Positions 11,256 through 22,821 of a stretch of DNA of 64,000 nucleotides are shown here, one piece after another. The first letter of the stretch is position 1; each line of letters opens with the position of its first letter. A program made the translations under genes and the position numbers. Under the pieces are notes generated by a model. That model made no database searches, was not told the DNA's origin, and was given only the letters and a program-made list of their open reading frames with translations. The stretch is taken from positions 57,839,596 to 57,903,595 of the forward strand of contig CM073889.1 in the NCBI GenBank assembly GCA_037176705.1. Reading direction: 5' to 3'. Source of the DNA: Molossus alvarezi. Its lineage: Eukaryota > Chordata > Mammalia > Chiroptera > Molossidae.

Positions 11256-12500
11256 TGTTACCAACAGACTTTTGGAGATCATTCCACAAGCGCTGCTTGA
11301 AGATACTGCCCTTCCACTTTTAAACTTGGTGGAAATGGAATCCTCCAGGACTGCCCTCCAGGGAGTCACACTTTTGTGTAACTTTCCCCAAAAGTGTGTG
11401 ACTTGCTTCTAACCAATAGGCTAGGGCAAAGGTGAGGGACAGCCCTCTCCTGGTTATATGGAGATGCCTTCACTGGCTTTAAAGAAGTTAGTGCCTGGTT
11501 GAGGGAAAACCTGTGAGTCACGTGGCAGGGGACTAGGGTAGGCTTCATTGTACAGCCACAAGAGAAGGAGCTCTGCCTGCAGCCAGGGGAACTTGAGAGA
11601 GGAGCCGGGCCTGGGTAAGCCTTGACTGTTTTTTTGTGAGTTCCAAGCAGGGGATAGGCTCAGCCTGCCAGGGCTGACCACATTGTAAGCAGCTGGTTTG
11701 TGGTCATTTATTAGGAAGCTAAGACTGGATCCCTCTCCATCTGCCTTTTCTCACTCCCTGAGATGTGAGATTCATCCTTCAGTCTTCAGTAAATATGTTT
11801 TTTATAATTAGTTGATGTTTATTTAATGGGAATAACTGGCCCATTAAATTTAATGAGGCAGGTTTTCAGGTATGAAATGGAAGCGTTTTTCTTTAAGAGT
11901 AACCTGGATTTGGCTGTACTGGTTCCAGGGCCACAGAGATGATGGCAGCTGCCATGTCTGGGAGTGAGAACCCCCAGGGAATGGGAGTACAGGTGTCCTA
12001 TCCTCACTGGAAATGGCAACCTTCACCTCTGGTGCTTCTGGACCCCCTGCATTTCCCCCATTGCGAAACATCTTATAGCATTGATTTTACCTTGTCTGTC
12101 TCCCTTATGGATCACCAAGATCCTGGGATCAGGGTCCCTCTGTTTTGCTCAATGCTCTCTCTCCAGTTCTAGAACCATCACTGCACATAGCAAGCATTCA
12201 ATTCCAATGTTTGATGTGCAAAAGATGAATAATGAAGGATACCCCTCCTGCTGCTGCAATTCCCCGTGTCTCTGGGGACCTCCCTCCTGACACACTTTGG
12301 GACCTGCTTTGTTCTGCTCCTAACTTCACTGCCTCTGCTTAGCTGGTAGAAAAGCTCCTTATTTGAAGAGATCCAGACTCTGCCAAGGGGCAACCACTGG
12401 GTCAGATAGCCCTGGTGAAGACTGAATCCTGGGCCACCTTGACCCAGGGCCTAGGCTATAGAGGGCTGCACCCACTGAGGGCATTCAGGAGGAGTTGAGT
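11256..12500. other. Non-coding single-copy-like DNA
   Basis: No convincing exon was seen. Short open frames on both strands lack protein-like composition and splice signals. No repeat was recognised. Confidence 0.5.
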
Positions 12501-12960
12501 TTGGGGCTATTTTATAAAAATGTTCAGGTCCATTTATAACAACAGAAAATATAGTTAAACATATATGTGTGTGTGTGTGTGTGTGTGTATACACACTTAT
12601 ATATTTATATAAAACAAAACACAGCCATAGTCCTGTACCTAGAGAAAAAGCACTATAACATTTTGGTGTATAACCCTCTGGCCTTTTTCTTTGTGTGTAT
12701 GTATATTTTTGCATATGTCTAGGTGATATGTTTTCATCCAAAGAATGGGTCATACAGAATATACCACTTATTTTCATAAAATAGAGCGTATGGAGTTCCA
12801 TGCTAATAATCATGCTCCCTGACACTGCTGTCAGTGGCTGCAAACCTATCTTATGGATGTATCACACTTTATTTCATGCATCCCCTATTACTGAAAATTC
12901 AGGTTGTTTCCAGTACTTTTCCCTTGTTATAAACACTATGATGAACTAAGCAGTCACTTT
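12500..12960 (+). mobile_element. Old L1-like 3' remnant with (TG)n
   Basis: The text resembles an ancient mammalian L1 3' region, including GGTTGTTTCCAGTACTTTTC near 12901 and TTATAAACACTATGATGAAC near 12930. A (TG)n microsatellite is embedded at 12565-12588. The family name is uncertain. Confidence 0.5.
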
Positions 12961-13204
12961 ACCTGGCTAACTCTGGTTCAGCCCCCACAATCCCAGAATA
13001 AACCTCCACTCAAAGAAGCCCTCCCTGACCCCACAGCCTGGGCAGCCTTAGCCAGAGTTCCCAGGGCCTCTCTATAGGGGCCTGCTCACAACAGAGCTCC
13101 AGTGTCAGCTCTCCTGCTAGACTATAAGCCCAGTGAGCATGGATCAGATGTTGCCATGGTTTTCACAGTGCCTAGGACATAACAATAACAAATAAGCCAA
13201 GTCT

Positions 13205-13383
13205 GAGGCAGAGATGAGCCTGCAGGACATTTATTAGAGGATGCCCTTGAGGTCAACACTTACTGGTAAAGGGAGGGAGCAGAGGGAAAGGGGACAAGCT
13301 GGACTGCCAAGCAGGCTCACTGAGGCTCTGTTCAGCTTTCTGGTCTGGACACCCTTGCAATAATTGATGTAACCGTTGGCCCC
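13205..13383 (-). other. Candidate terminal exon or 3' end on the CHCHD6 strand (weak)
   Basis: On the minus strand an acceptor-like CACTGCAG precedes GGG, so splicing from the CHCHD6 CHCH exon in phase 0 would add Gly first, as in the human protein. The frame then stays open for about 49 more codons and stops with TAA at 13236-13234. An AATAAA polyadenylation hexamer lies at 13235-13230 and overlaps that stop. A stop overlapping the poly(A) signal leaves almost no 3' UTR, and the pyrimidine tract is only moderate. This could be a real alternative 3' exon or chance; RNA data would decide. Confidence 0.2.
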
Positions 13384-13504
13384 CTGCAGTGTGACTTTGG
13401 TGAAGTGGCTCCTTAGCAAAAACATTTCCCAGAAGGAGAGAACTCAAGCCCCCTGCCATCAGTCTAATGAGCACTAAACCAGGGACAACTGTCATCACCA
13501 CCCC

Positions 13505-13600
13505 CTAGGAGATGACACCTGTAACTATCTCCCTTTTACAGATGAGGAAACAGGCTTAGAGGCTCAGAAACTGCACCGATCAGACACTCCAACTCATGCT
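13505..13600 (-). mobile_element. MIR SINE fragment
   Basis: The core CCCTTTTACAGATGAGGAAACAGGCTTAGAGGCTC matches the reverse complement of the MIR tail region, an ancient mammal-wide SINE. Confidence 0.7.
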
Positions 13601-13899
13601 GCCTAGTGGCCCCTGCAGAGACTGAGCAAGGGCCAGAACGTACAGCCCAGAACACACAACCTGGACACTGATTTTCTCTGAGCCACTGGCCTGCTAGTCC
13701 TCGACTTTTGGCAGGACCCCAAGCTAAGGTACCTCAAAGCTCCAATGACAACTGTGGATTTGGCCGTTTCTCCTTTCTGGTCTGTCAATCTTTCTTCGTG
13801 TATTTTGCTCTTGCACCAGGTGCACACATAGGATTTTTAAGTCTCCCTGCAAGTTGTCCCTGCTGCTATTTGAAATGGCCCCTCTGTTGCTCACAGAAC

Positions 13900-14065
13900 T
13901 CCGGGTCTTGATGTCCACCTTGTCTGACAGGAACATGACCATTTCAGCTTTCTCAAAGTTTACAGGCATATTGTTTTCTATTTTTCTATTCTCAACCAAC
14001 CCATGCCCTCAGCATTAAGGTGGTGTCTCTTGTAAACAACTACAAATGGATTTGGGGGTTGGGGG
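13900..14065 (-). mobile_element. Old L1 ORF2 fragment
   Basis: GGTGTCTCTTGTAAACAAC at about 14021-14040 and the flanking text match the L1 segment at about 3208-3230 and 43490-43515 of this window, at much higher divergence. It is a minus-strand old L1 piece. Confidence 0.5.
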
Positions 14066-14083
14066 GTGTCATTTCCTTGTGTT

Positions 14084-14112
14084 TTTGTTTGTTTTGTTTT
14101 GTTTTGTTTTTG
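14084..14112 (+). repeat. (GTTTT)n microsatellite
   Basis: This is a short run of GTTTT units. Confidence 0.85.
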
Positions 14113-14639
14113 TGAATTTGTACACTTCCAAAGGCTTTCACTGCATTTAACCAAATGTGTCCTCCTGAGAGGCCACAATGAGTTTCCTCCTCTAGCAGTG
14201 GCCACAGAACAGGGCCCTCTCCATATCTGGAGTGACACTCTACTCTCTCCTCTGCCCAGTGCACATTAGACATTCCCTCCACGCCCTGCTCTCATCCCTA
14301 CCCCAGCCACCTATGATGACTCATAATGTCCGAGGCTGTGTCCACAATTAGGCAGGGACAGCAGCAGTCATGGGTGGATGAGGTGGAGTGTGTGTCTGAA
14401 GCAGGGCCTCTTTCTCCCAATGGGAAGGAATCAGCATCTCAAAGGAGGTTCCACCCCAGGGCTCAGATCTTGCCCTGGCATTGCTGGGCCTCCCCAGATC
14501 AATGATGATGTTGGAAAGAATGAACTCTAGCCATTTCTGCCAGGAGCCACACTCCCCATCTGGGAAGCCAGGCAAGGGGAAAGAGTGTAGGACAGTCTCC
14601 TTCGGCTGAGTCCTTGAAGCCTGGTCCAGCATGTAAGTG

Positions 14640-14830
14640 AGACCCCACCTCCAAAAGGAGGTGCAGTAACAGCACTAAGCACTATGCAATCTGAGGCTAG
14701 TTACTCTCATTCTCTGTGCCACAGTTTCCTGGCCTGTAAAGTGGGGCAGCAATGGCAGTAACTATTCTGTAGGCCTGTGTGAGACAGGTGTGGGAGAGTA
14801 CCTGGCACATGGTTAAGTGTCTGATGGGGA
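14640..14830 (+). mobile_element. MIR SINE
   Basis: The plus strand reads CACAGTTTCCTGGCCTGTAAAGTGGGG and then GAGTACCTGGCACATGG, the characteristic MIR core and tail words. Confidence 0.7.
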
Positions 14831-15761
14831 CTGATTGGTAACTGGACTATTCTTTGCAAGTAGTCCATCATGTGCCAATACAAAGGTGTAAATGCACACA
14901 GGTGAGTGTACATGCTGCCATTGGCACCCACTACTTATACCCACTCAGGCACAGGCACACATGCCCACCAAGTATACCCCAAAGGTCATGCTGACATGTT
15001 TTCTGCTGATCTGCTTGGGGTCCTGGGACTCAGCACCACTCCTCCATGCAAGGGGCAGCTCCAAGGCTGCCTTGCCCTCCAATCCCTGCAAGGTTCAGCC
15101 AATGATAGGCATGAATTAATGGAGGCTGGAAGGTGGGAGGAAGGGAGAGCCTACGGGCAGCACCTCTAGCAGCAGCTGTGTCCCCTCAGTGGCTCTAGTT
15201 CTTCTGAGTAGATTCCCTGTGGTGTCAGCTTCCACTGGGCAATCCTACTTCTTCATTTTGTCCCTATAGCCCAGGGGTGACAGAATCTTCCCACTGTTGC
15301 TAATTTTTGGGTTATTATACCATCCCATTTGGAGTTTCAGCTCCTCCATCTCATTTGTGATCAACTCCTTGCATTTAATTCCCTATGTTTAAATAATTAG
15401 TGTACACACCCCTCACCCATGCAATGCTCTCTGAAGCCTGACTTTCTATTAGGTAGGGCCATGTGGAGGGACTGGAGATGCAGATCCACCCATAAGCAGG
15501 TCATGTACAGATGTATACACATATGTACACAAAGCCTGCACCCTGAGCATGTGCACTCTGCTCCCACTCCCACACACACTGGCACTCCAACACAATCATA
15601 CAGATAGCTCTGGATACATACACCTTAAGTCCCCAGTAGGGGAAGGGTGGACATTAGGCAATGGAAGCTTGGTTCTGGCTGTAGAGGAGTCAGGGAAATT
15701 GGCTGAGATCCAGGTAGAGAGAGGCTGGGAACATTAGGAGATGGTGAACGTGGCTGGCTGC

Positions 15762-15960
15762 CTGTGCACAAACACAAGTACATATGCATATGTGTGCACA
15801 TACAAAAAGGCACCTATATACACACATGCACAGATGAACAGGTATGCATGGACTATGCACACAGAACCATACATACACATACACATGTATACACACATAA
15901 AGGCACCTATACACACACACAGGTGGACATATACACACAGACCTATGTACACACACAGCT
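15762..15960 (+). repeat. Imperfect CA-rich minisatellite
   Basis: This is an ACAC/CATA-rich stretch. AAAGGCACCTATA is repeated (about 15806 and 15899) among CATACACA units. Open frames here are repeat artefacts. Confidence 0.8.
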
Positions 15961-18900
15961 GCCCTCAAAGACTCCTGCATAGGAGGATGGAGTCTGGAGT
16001 TATTACTGTGAGGTTTGGAAGTTGGACAAAGTCCTGAACACCAGAGGCTCCTAAGGGACTCACAGAAGGGCCTCAGCAGTTTCTGGCTGCAAGATTGCTC
16101 TGATGTCACTTAAGATCAACCAGCCAGGTGACCTGCGACTCTACCAGGCTGACCTTGCAGAGAGCCAGCCCCTCCATGGGCTGCCAGGAGGAAGTTGGGA
16201 GGGGACTCAGGCCCTGACCACTCACCTCTGTGTTTGATAAGCTAACCCAGAACTTCTAGAGAGGGCTGCCAATATGTAGCCTGGTTGAATAAAACTACTT
16301 TATGCTACCTGCTCAGAGAACAGACACTACCAAGCCTCAACTTCCCAATTGAACTTAGTGTATGAGGATCTGGGGATGAGCAGAGATATTTGGGCTGCAA
16401 AGCCTACATTAAGATTATAGTCTCTTAGCTCCAGATGGCTGGGACTCTCCAAACAAACTTTAGCAGAAAATCCAAGGTCACCAGCAGAGTGGTTCGCATA
16501 TCAGAAGCCCTGCCTCAAATTCCTCTTGCTGCCCTGGGTGCTCAAGGCGCCTTAGTTTGAAGTCCTGCCAAAGGTCAAGGACTAGCAGGCCAGTGTTTGG
16601 ACACCAACTGAGCAGTGTACAGTTTAAACCCAGCTGTTATCTGCTTCTCTCAAGCCCTTGTGTCCCACATTTCAGTCTGTAGAATCAACAGCACCCCAGC
16701 CAGAAATTTGGAAATCAATCATCCTTGACCCCCGTCTCTCACACTCAAACCTAGAGTCCTGTCATTTAGCTCCTGATCTCAGCCCTCGTCTGTCTCCTGG
16801 CTCAGCCCACCAGCCTCCAGTTTATCATGCATTCAGGTGTCCTGCCCAAGTTGAGCCCACCTTCCCCTGGGAGTATAGGTGGCATCACTCAGAGAGACTG
16901 CACAGTGCTGCTAAAGACCCCCTCGAGCAGTTTGGTCTGGCATCTAACCCCTGCCCTCTGGCCCCCACTTTGCTCTCTGCAAATGCCCAGCTGTGTGCAG
17001 TCTGTGCCCCCCAAAGCCAGCATGTGGGATCCCACTCTTACCAGCCTTTGACTTGTCCAGCAGTCATCCATTCAGCTTTTGAATTGGAGCTCAAGCAGAG
17101 CCTCTGTCAGGAAGCTGGCCTATTCTCCTGGCTCTGTCCCTAGGAAGAACCATTTTCCCCTCATTTCATCTCATACCTGCCTCTCTGGCTGCAGCTGAAT
17201 CCTGGGTCCCACCTGTGTCCCCTGCTAGTCTGGTTGCTTCTCAAGGTATGCAGCCTGTCTCATCGGCCTACACTGCTGGGCCCAGTACAGGGCTGCACAG
17301 AGGAGACATCAGTGACTATCTGCCAGCTGTAGAAATGACTAAAAACAAAGACAGCTGCTTTATTTGTTTTTGGACAGTAGCACATCCTCCATTTCTTAAG
17401 CACATGGCAGCCATAAGCACAGGGGCATCAAGGGTACCTGGCAGAAAATGGCTATGACCTGGGGATCTGTAGGCTGTGGTCCCATAACTGGTCCCTTCTT
17501 CAGGGTTCCAAGTCACTGCCAGGGCCAGGAATGATGGCTGCTTCTCAACCCTACAAAAGAGAACAGGTCAGAGTTCAGTGGTAGCCATTTTTTCCCCCTG
17601 CATACTCCTAGGCCTAGGCTCCAAGAGGGCTGTTTAATAGAAACAGTCCTATCCAACTGGTCCTGAAACATGGAACCGGGCCTCTTCACCTCCACACCCA
17701 GTGGTCACTCAGCACATGCCTGCAGTGACCAGCTAACATGGACCCTCCATTCATCTGACCTCCCCACCCCCATAGATAGACCTCAGCTCAGTTCTCCTCA
17801 GCTCCACTGAGGTCTCTCCTCTGTTCTCTCAGAATTGCCTAAGTGAAACTACTCAGAGAGAATGATCTGGGGTAAAGCCCTCATATGCAGGCTTTTACTT
17901 GCTGTCCACATTCACACACATGCTCACATCACTAGGCTGGGAAGGTGTTGCACAGATGGACACTTGCCCACACTCTGGCAAATGCCTCCTGCACAACTCC
18001 CAACAAGGTGAACCTCTGTCCTGTTCCTACTCCCTGCTGCTAGAGATGCTGCTACCTGACCACTTCTAGAAGCAAATTATTATTAGAGATCCTTGAACTC
18101 CCATCGTCAGTTCTGCCAGGCTCCTTCTCTGGTGGAGGCTGGCAGGGGGCAGTTTGAGTTTCTCTGGCACTGGCTCCTTTCACACACAGGGAGCAATTGG
18201 AGGGTCTGGCTCTGAGGCCCTTCTGGAGTCAGGTGGGACATGCTTTTCTGGAGGTGGGTAAGGCACAGGTGTGGGAAAGAGGTGTGCCAGGTCTGGCCAC
18301 ACCCCAGAGTCTCAGGTACGCTGGAGCTACAGAGAGCACACTGGAGTTAAATGAAATCTGCCTTCCTTTGTGATCATGTCTTGGCCTGGGTGCAATGAAG
18401 CTACACTGGTATGATTGTTAAAGATATACTGTGCTGCGGGGTGGGACCTAGATGAGAGAAGGAGGACAGAGACAGGGCTCTGCCAGGAAGCCAAAGGGGC
18501 TGCAGCCAGATCCCAGGTCTTTCCCTTGGTAAAAATAAAGTTAGGTGTGTGGTGAGCTGGGGTTTGGAAGGGCCTGTGGATCCTGTCAGGAGAAAGATAT
18601 TCTGTGCAGACTTTCACAAAGACCTCAACAGATGCATAGGGGCACAGGAGAGTCTTCCATTCCATGGCCCACTCATTGTGGTCTAGCAAGGTGGCCCAGT
18701 TCCAAGCTCCTTTGGTCAACAGTGCTGCAGCAATTGTTGGCAGTGTCTTTTCTGGGCAGTTGTGAGCTGGGTACAGCCTCAGACAGGCTGACAGAAAAGT
18801 GAGAAGGGCTCTGGTGAGGCCAGGCTGTTGAGCCGCAGAGAAATTCTTGACCTCTGACCTTAGGCTTTCCACCACCAGTACTCACAGCAGCTTAAAAGAG

Positions 18901-19840
18901 GCTTTTTTATGGGAAAAAAGCCCCATCCCACAGCTCTTTTAACAAACACACCAGCTGCCTGGTGAGTCCAAACCAAGGTGCCCCTAGATGTGTGTGTGGG
19001 GGGAGTTATGTCAGGGTGGGGGAGGGGCCATGTCCAGTCTGGAGCAGTGTACTTCTAGACCTGGGAAGGGGGACAGAATGGTCTAAAAGAGGGACAGGAA
19101 TTGGGGGAGGTGGGAGGAAGGAAATGGGAACTGGCTGGGAGGGTCAAGGAAGAAAGTCAAGGTCTTAGGACCACATCTCAGAGGAGGGACACTGCCAGCC
19201 TTTGATGTCTAGGACAACCACAGCCCCCTGAGACCTGGGCCCACTGTTACACCTTCCCACTCACCAAGGCTGGGTCCTGCATGCCCCCGCAGATCACCAT
19301 AGGAGTAGAGTGGGCAGGGATACCCTCAGCCCCCTCATCCTCAAAGGCAGGCACTACCCGTTCCTCTACCTCCAGAACTCCAAGGCTCTTCCCCTTCCAC
19401 AGGGCTTTCCTGACTTTTCCATGACCCCACCCTACTCCATGGGCCCTTTTCCACGCTCCCTCCTGCACGTTCCCTCCCTCACATGCTCAACGGTAAGAAA
19501 TGGGTGGCATATGCATGCTGTTAACTAGGTAGCTGGCCCCTTGAAGGTGGGGCCTGACTTTACCTGGTGCTGTTCCTAGACCCAGTCTAGTGGGGCCCAG
19601 TCCCACAGGGCCCTTTTCCTAACCCAGATTTCCAAGAGTACTGGTGGGAACAGCCAGGTAGGACATCTGAACCAGGAGTTGACTGAGGGAATCTAAGGCT
19701 TATGAATCCCTCACTATGTAAAAGGCAGACACCTTAAGGTTAGAATGTCTGATGTATCAGATGAAGATGGCAGACAGCTGTCAGCACTGGCAGTGACCTC
19801 CTTCCTCCTCCCCCCAAGAGCCCACAAGCCTGGGCTTTAC

Positions 19841-19976
19841 CTTGTGGGCCGCACTCACACAGTGCTGGTAAGCTCTGGCCAGGTCCGAGCAGAGAAGCAC
19901 CTCATGCAGGTGGTCTCGGTAGCAGTGAAGGATCTGAGCCTGCAGCCCTGAGCACATGGGCTCCAGCCTGCGGGGC
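19841..19976 (-). CDS. CHCHD6: CHCHD6 (MIC25) internal coding exon, CHCH domain
   Basis: Read on the minus strand, this 136-bp segment encodes 45 whole residues after one split-codon base and ends exactly on an AAG codon. The peptide runs from PRRLEPMC to VSAAHK and holds two CX9C motifs (Cys at exon residues 8/18 and 29/39), the twin-CX9C CHCH fold oxidised by the mitochondrial import pathway. The wording, including [14 protein letters not shown] and LLCSDL, matches my knowledge of mammalian CHCHD6, a MICOS subunit at the inner-membrane cristae junctions, rather than its paralogue CHCHD3. Splice signals fit: a pyrimidine-rich acceptor ending in CACAG precedes it and AAG|GTAAAG follows. The frame is open beyond both ends, but that flanking reading is intronic. 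Upstream exons should lie at higher coordinates or beyond the window. The final exon, which in human adds only a glycine and a stop, was not identified. Confidence 0.9.
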
Positions 19977-20413
19977 CTGTGGGACAGAGAGCAGGCAGGC
20001 CTGAGGCTTAGTGGCTCAACAACACCATGGGTTAGGCAGCAGGCTTGGCACCTCAGCTTCCAGTAACTCCTCCAAGGGGCTGCAGGGGGTCTAGTGCTGT
20101 AGGGGCTGAGACTCAATAGCACCAGGGGGACTGGGGTTCTGCCCTATAGTAGCCAGCTATAGGACCTTGGTGCTAACACTCTCATAGCCTCCCAGGGCAA
20201 TTTTGGCCTACTTTGTACACATTGTAGCTATTTTCTCACCCAGAGCTGTTTTTCTGATTTCAACACTAACACATGCACAATGAGGAAAACTGGAATACTA
20301 TAGAAATGTCTAAAAAAGAAAATTGTTCAGAATCTCACCTACTAGAGATAACTACTACAGTACTTTGGAAATACTTTATTATTTTTTATTTCTTTATTTT
20401 TCAAAGGAGGTTT
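19977..20413. other. Intron of CHCHD6 flanking the exon
   Basis: The first 40 bases next to the exon form the acceptor of the minus-strand exon, rich in pyrimidines on that strand, with a possible branch site CCACTAAG at about 20009-20016. From about 20240 the sequence resembles an old L1 3' remnant (TCTAAAAAAGAAAATTG, CTCACCTACTAGAGATAACTAC). No coding sequence was recognised. Confidence 0.5.
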
Positions 20414-20430
20414 AGAACTTACAAAAGCTT

Positions 20431-20683
20431 GCCCTGGCCGGTTTGGCTCAGCGGTTGGAGCGTCCACCTGCGGTCTGGAGAGACCCGGGTTCGATTCCCG
20501 CAAAGGGCATGTACCTCGGTTGCACTTTGTCCCCGGCCCTGGTTGGTCATGCGGGTGGCAGCCACTCGATGTGTCCCTTTCACATCGATGTTTCCCTCTC
20601 TCTCTTTTCCTCTCTCTCCCTCCCACTCTATCTGTACAAAAAATGGAAAAATGTCCTCAAGTGAGGAAAAAAAAAAAAAAAAA
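20431..20683 (+). mobile_element. Ves-type bat SINE, subtype B, young copy
   Basis: It is flanked by a perfect 17-bp target-site duplication, AGAACTTACAAAAGCTT (20414-20430 and 20684-20700). The A box TGGCTCAGCGGT (20444-20455) and B box GGTTCGATTCC (20488-20498) are consensus-like, and the tail is a pure A run. It appears to be the least-diverged SINE in the window. Confidence 0.98.
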
Positions 20684-20909
20684 AGAACTTACAAAAGCTT
20701 AATTTTTTCTTTTTTAAAATAGGAAACAAAAACATAAAAGGGAAATAAAGATTACGCTAAAGTTGGTCATTAGTGTCCTTGGGCTCTTCTCTGACAGCTG
20801 TGTCTCTTCCTGACTCCTTTTCCACTACCCCTTTTCTACCCCTACCTGCCCCTTTTCTCTCTCTCTCACACACACACATACACACACACTCACTCACACC
20901 ATAATGCTG

Positions 20910-21065
20910 CCTTTGTGCCAGGCCCCACGCTATTCACCTATTCCTAAAAGCTCTGTGTACCATGTGTTATTATTTATTATACCCTGTTACAAATCAGAAA
21001 ACTGGGGCACAGAGAGGTTAAGTAACTTGCCCAAGGTCATACTGAGGAAGTGGGGGAGGCGGGAC
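20910..21065 (-). mobile_element. MIR SINE
   Basis: GGGGCACAGAGAGGTTAAGTAACTTGCCCAAGGTCA is a near-consensus MIR core in reverse orientation. GTGCCAGGCCCCACGC lies before it. Confidence 0.85.
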
Positions 21066-21388
21066 ATATATATTTTTTATAGTTTGGGTTGCACTGATGG
21101 TTTTCTGACTCAGTTTTCAGGCCAGGTCCACATAGGAACCTTCGAAGGTGTAGATGGAACCGGAACACCTGATGCAGCCTTTGAAAATAAACACCACCCA
21201 TGGCTCAGGACATATCGTGGGAGCTGTAAAAATGCAGAAAACCTCTCAGCAATGAAAGGATCAGTATATGCTTTATGCAGCTCTGCTCCTGTTGCATGGG
21301 AGGACTTGTAGGTGAATAATTCTCCCAGCCCTGCATCTCTATATTTGAAAATATCTAGCCATGCAGTAAATGCTGGAATAAAATAGCA
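21066..21388. other. Intronic DNA
   Basis: About 320 bases with no recognised gene or repeat. A 135-codon open frame overlaps it and the MIR; it has no known motif. Confidence 0.45.
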
Positions 21389-21400
21389 CCATTATTATTT

Positions 21401-21939
21401 TTTTTAATTTTTAAAAAATTTGTATTTAATTTATAGGTGTGACATTGATTAATAAAATTATATAGTTTTAAGTGTACAAGTCTATAATACATAATCTGTA
21501 TAAGGTATTGTGTGTTTACCACCCAAAGGCAAGTCTCTTTCCATCACCATTTATCCCCCCTTTATCCTCTTCTATCTCCCGTCACCCCCTTTTTCCTCTG
21601 GTAATGACTATACTGTTGTCTGTATCTAGGAAGTTTTTTTTTTTTTTTGCTTAATTCCTTCACCTTTTTCATCCCTCCCCTCTAACAGCTGTCAGTCTGT
21701 TTTCTATATCTATGAGTCTGTTTCTATTTTATTTATTTATTTATTTTGTTCATTAGATTCCACATATTAATGAGATCATATGGTATTTGTCTTTTTCTGA
21801 CTGGTTTATTTTACTTAGCATAATAAGCTCCAGGTCCATTCATACTGTCACCAAAGGTAAGATTTCCTTCTTTGTTTATGGCTGAGTAGTATTCCATTGT
21901 GTAAATATACCACAACTTTTCACCCACTCATCTACTGGA
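21401..21939 (-). mobile_element. L1 3' end, 5'-truncated
   Basis: The minus strand carries an L1 3' UTR and the last ORF2 codons; plus-strand TCCATTGTGTAAATATACCACAACTTTT marks the ORF2 end. It is diverged from the younger L1s here. CCATTATTATTT (21389-21400) and CCACTATTATTT (21940-21951) flank it as a 12-bp target-site duplication with one mismatch. Confidence 0.85.
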
Positions 21940-22739
21940 CCACTATTATTTAAAGTAACTCAAAGACACTGAGTTCATCAGTTACAAACATAAAGGAACA
22001 GAATAATCAGCTGCTTAGGAAGTAAGACACCCAGGATTGACTGTCACACTGTAAGTCTGGAGGTGGCAGTTCTGGTGCTGCTGTACCATCAGTGATGCCA
22101 CCCTAGCCCAGATCTCCTCTCCTTCCCCTGTACCCAACCAGTGTGGTGGCTGTCATCTCAGGTCTGTTGTTTCATGTGCATCAGCTTTCTCCTTTCCCAT
22201 TGGTCAGAATTGGGTCATATGCCCATCCCTAAATCACTAATGAGGAGAGTAAAGTAACCATGTTTAACTAAAACCAATAAGACTCAGGTCAAGAGCTTGA
22301 GTAAAAACAATGATTTATAAAGTAAAGAAATCATGCCATGCCAACTCCAATGTTTGCAACTCAGAAGGCAGAATATCTCCCGGGAGAAACAACCTTTCCA
22401 TTTCCAGGAAGGAGGGGAGAAGAAGGGGCAGCCCAGCAGGCTCTGATGGCCAGGCTCTGCCCCAGAAATATGCGATTTCTATCAGGTGGCATTCTGAGGA
22501 GGCAACCATGGGGAATGAGGCCATCTCATCCTGGAGGACACAGTTCTGGTTCATGTTCACACAGCACGAACCAAGTCTTAGAGATTTCTTACTTAAGGAG
22601 GACACATAGGGTTTCTTCTTAGCACCTGGAGACAGCTGGGCTCCTCAGATTAGGAGATTCTCTCACTGGGAAGAGTCATTTGGGACAGCCAACAACTGGG
22701 GTAGAGTGGGGTGACCACCTAATTCCTCCAATGCTTATT

Positions 22740-22821
22740 GAATGTTTCTCCATTCTGGTATGTAAAAACGTTTTGATGTAGAATGTCTCTTCATTCTGGT
22801 ATGTAGAAACTTTTTGACATG
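22740..22821 (+). repeat. 41-bp tandem duplication
   Basis: The two adjacent copies start GAATGTTTCTCCATTCTGG and GAATGTCTCTTCATTCTGG. They match at most positions across 22740-22780 and 22781-22821. Confidence 0.9.

Larger units (their letters stand above)
14065..19840. other. Probable 3' intron or terminal region of CHCHD6, no other exon recognised
   Basis: Apart from the repeats listed separately, this interval shows no recognisable exon. The two longest open stretches (16658-17143 plus, 18327-18875 minus) have no motif, no matching splice signals and unremarkable composition. I looked for an acceptor followed by a Gly codon and a stop, as in the human last exon. The only hit, near 14290-14300, has no pyrimidine tract. 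Confidence 0.5.

Noticed and set aside
11053..11369. Lys/Glu/Arg-rich open frames on the minus strand
   Set aside because: Translation of the (CTTT)n/(CT)n repeat, not genes.
14288..14302. Possible CHCHD6 last exon (acceptor then Gly codon then stop)
   Set aside because: TAG followed by GGATGA is present on the minus strand but there is no pyrimidine tract or branch-like sequence, so it is a chance match.
15734..15982. Repetitive Thr/His/Tyr-rich frames
   Set aside because: Caused by the CA-rich minisatellite.
16658..17143. 161-codon plus-strand open frame
   Set aside because: Pyrimidine-rich non-coding DNA; no domain, no splice context and lies on the strand opposite CHCHD6.
18327..18875. 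182-codon minus-strand open frame close to the CHCHD6 exon
   Set aside because: No recognised protein similarity and no acceptor or donor that would join it in phase; it reads as intronic text.
20431..20510. tRNA-like gene with A and B boxes
   Set aside because: It is the head of a Ves SINE; flanking target-site duplication and A tail show a retrotransposon, not a tRNA gene.
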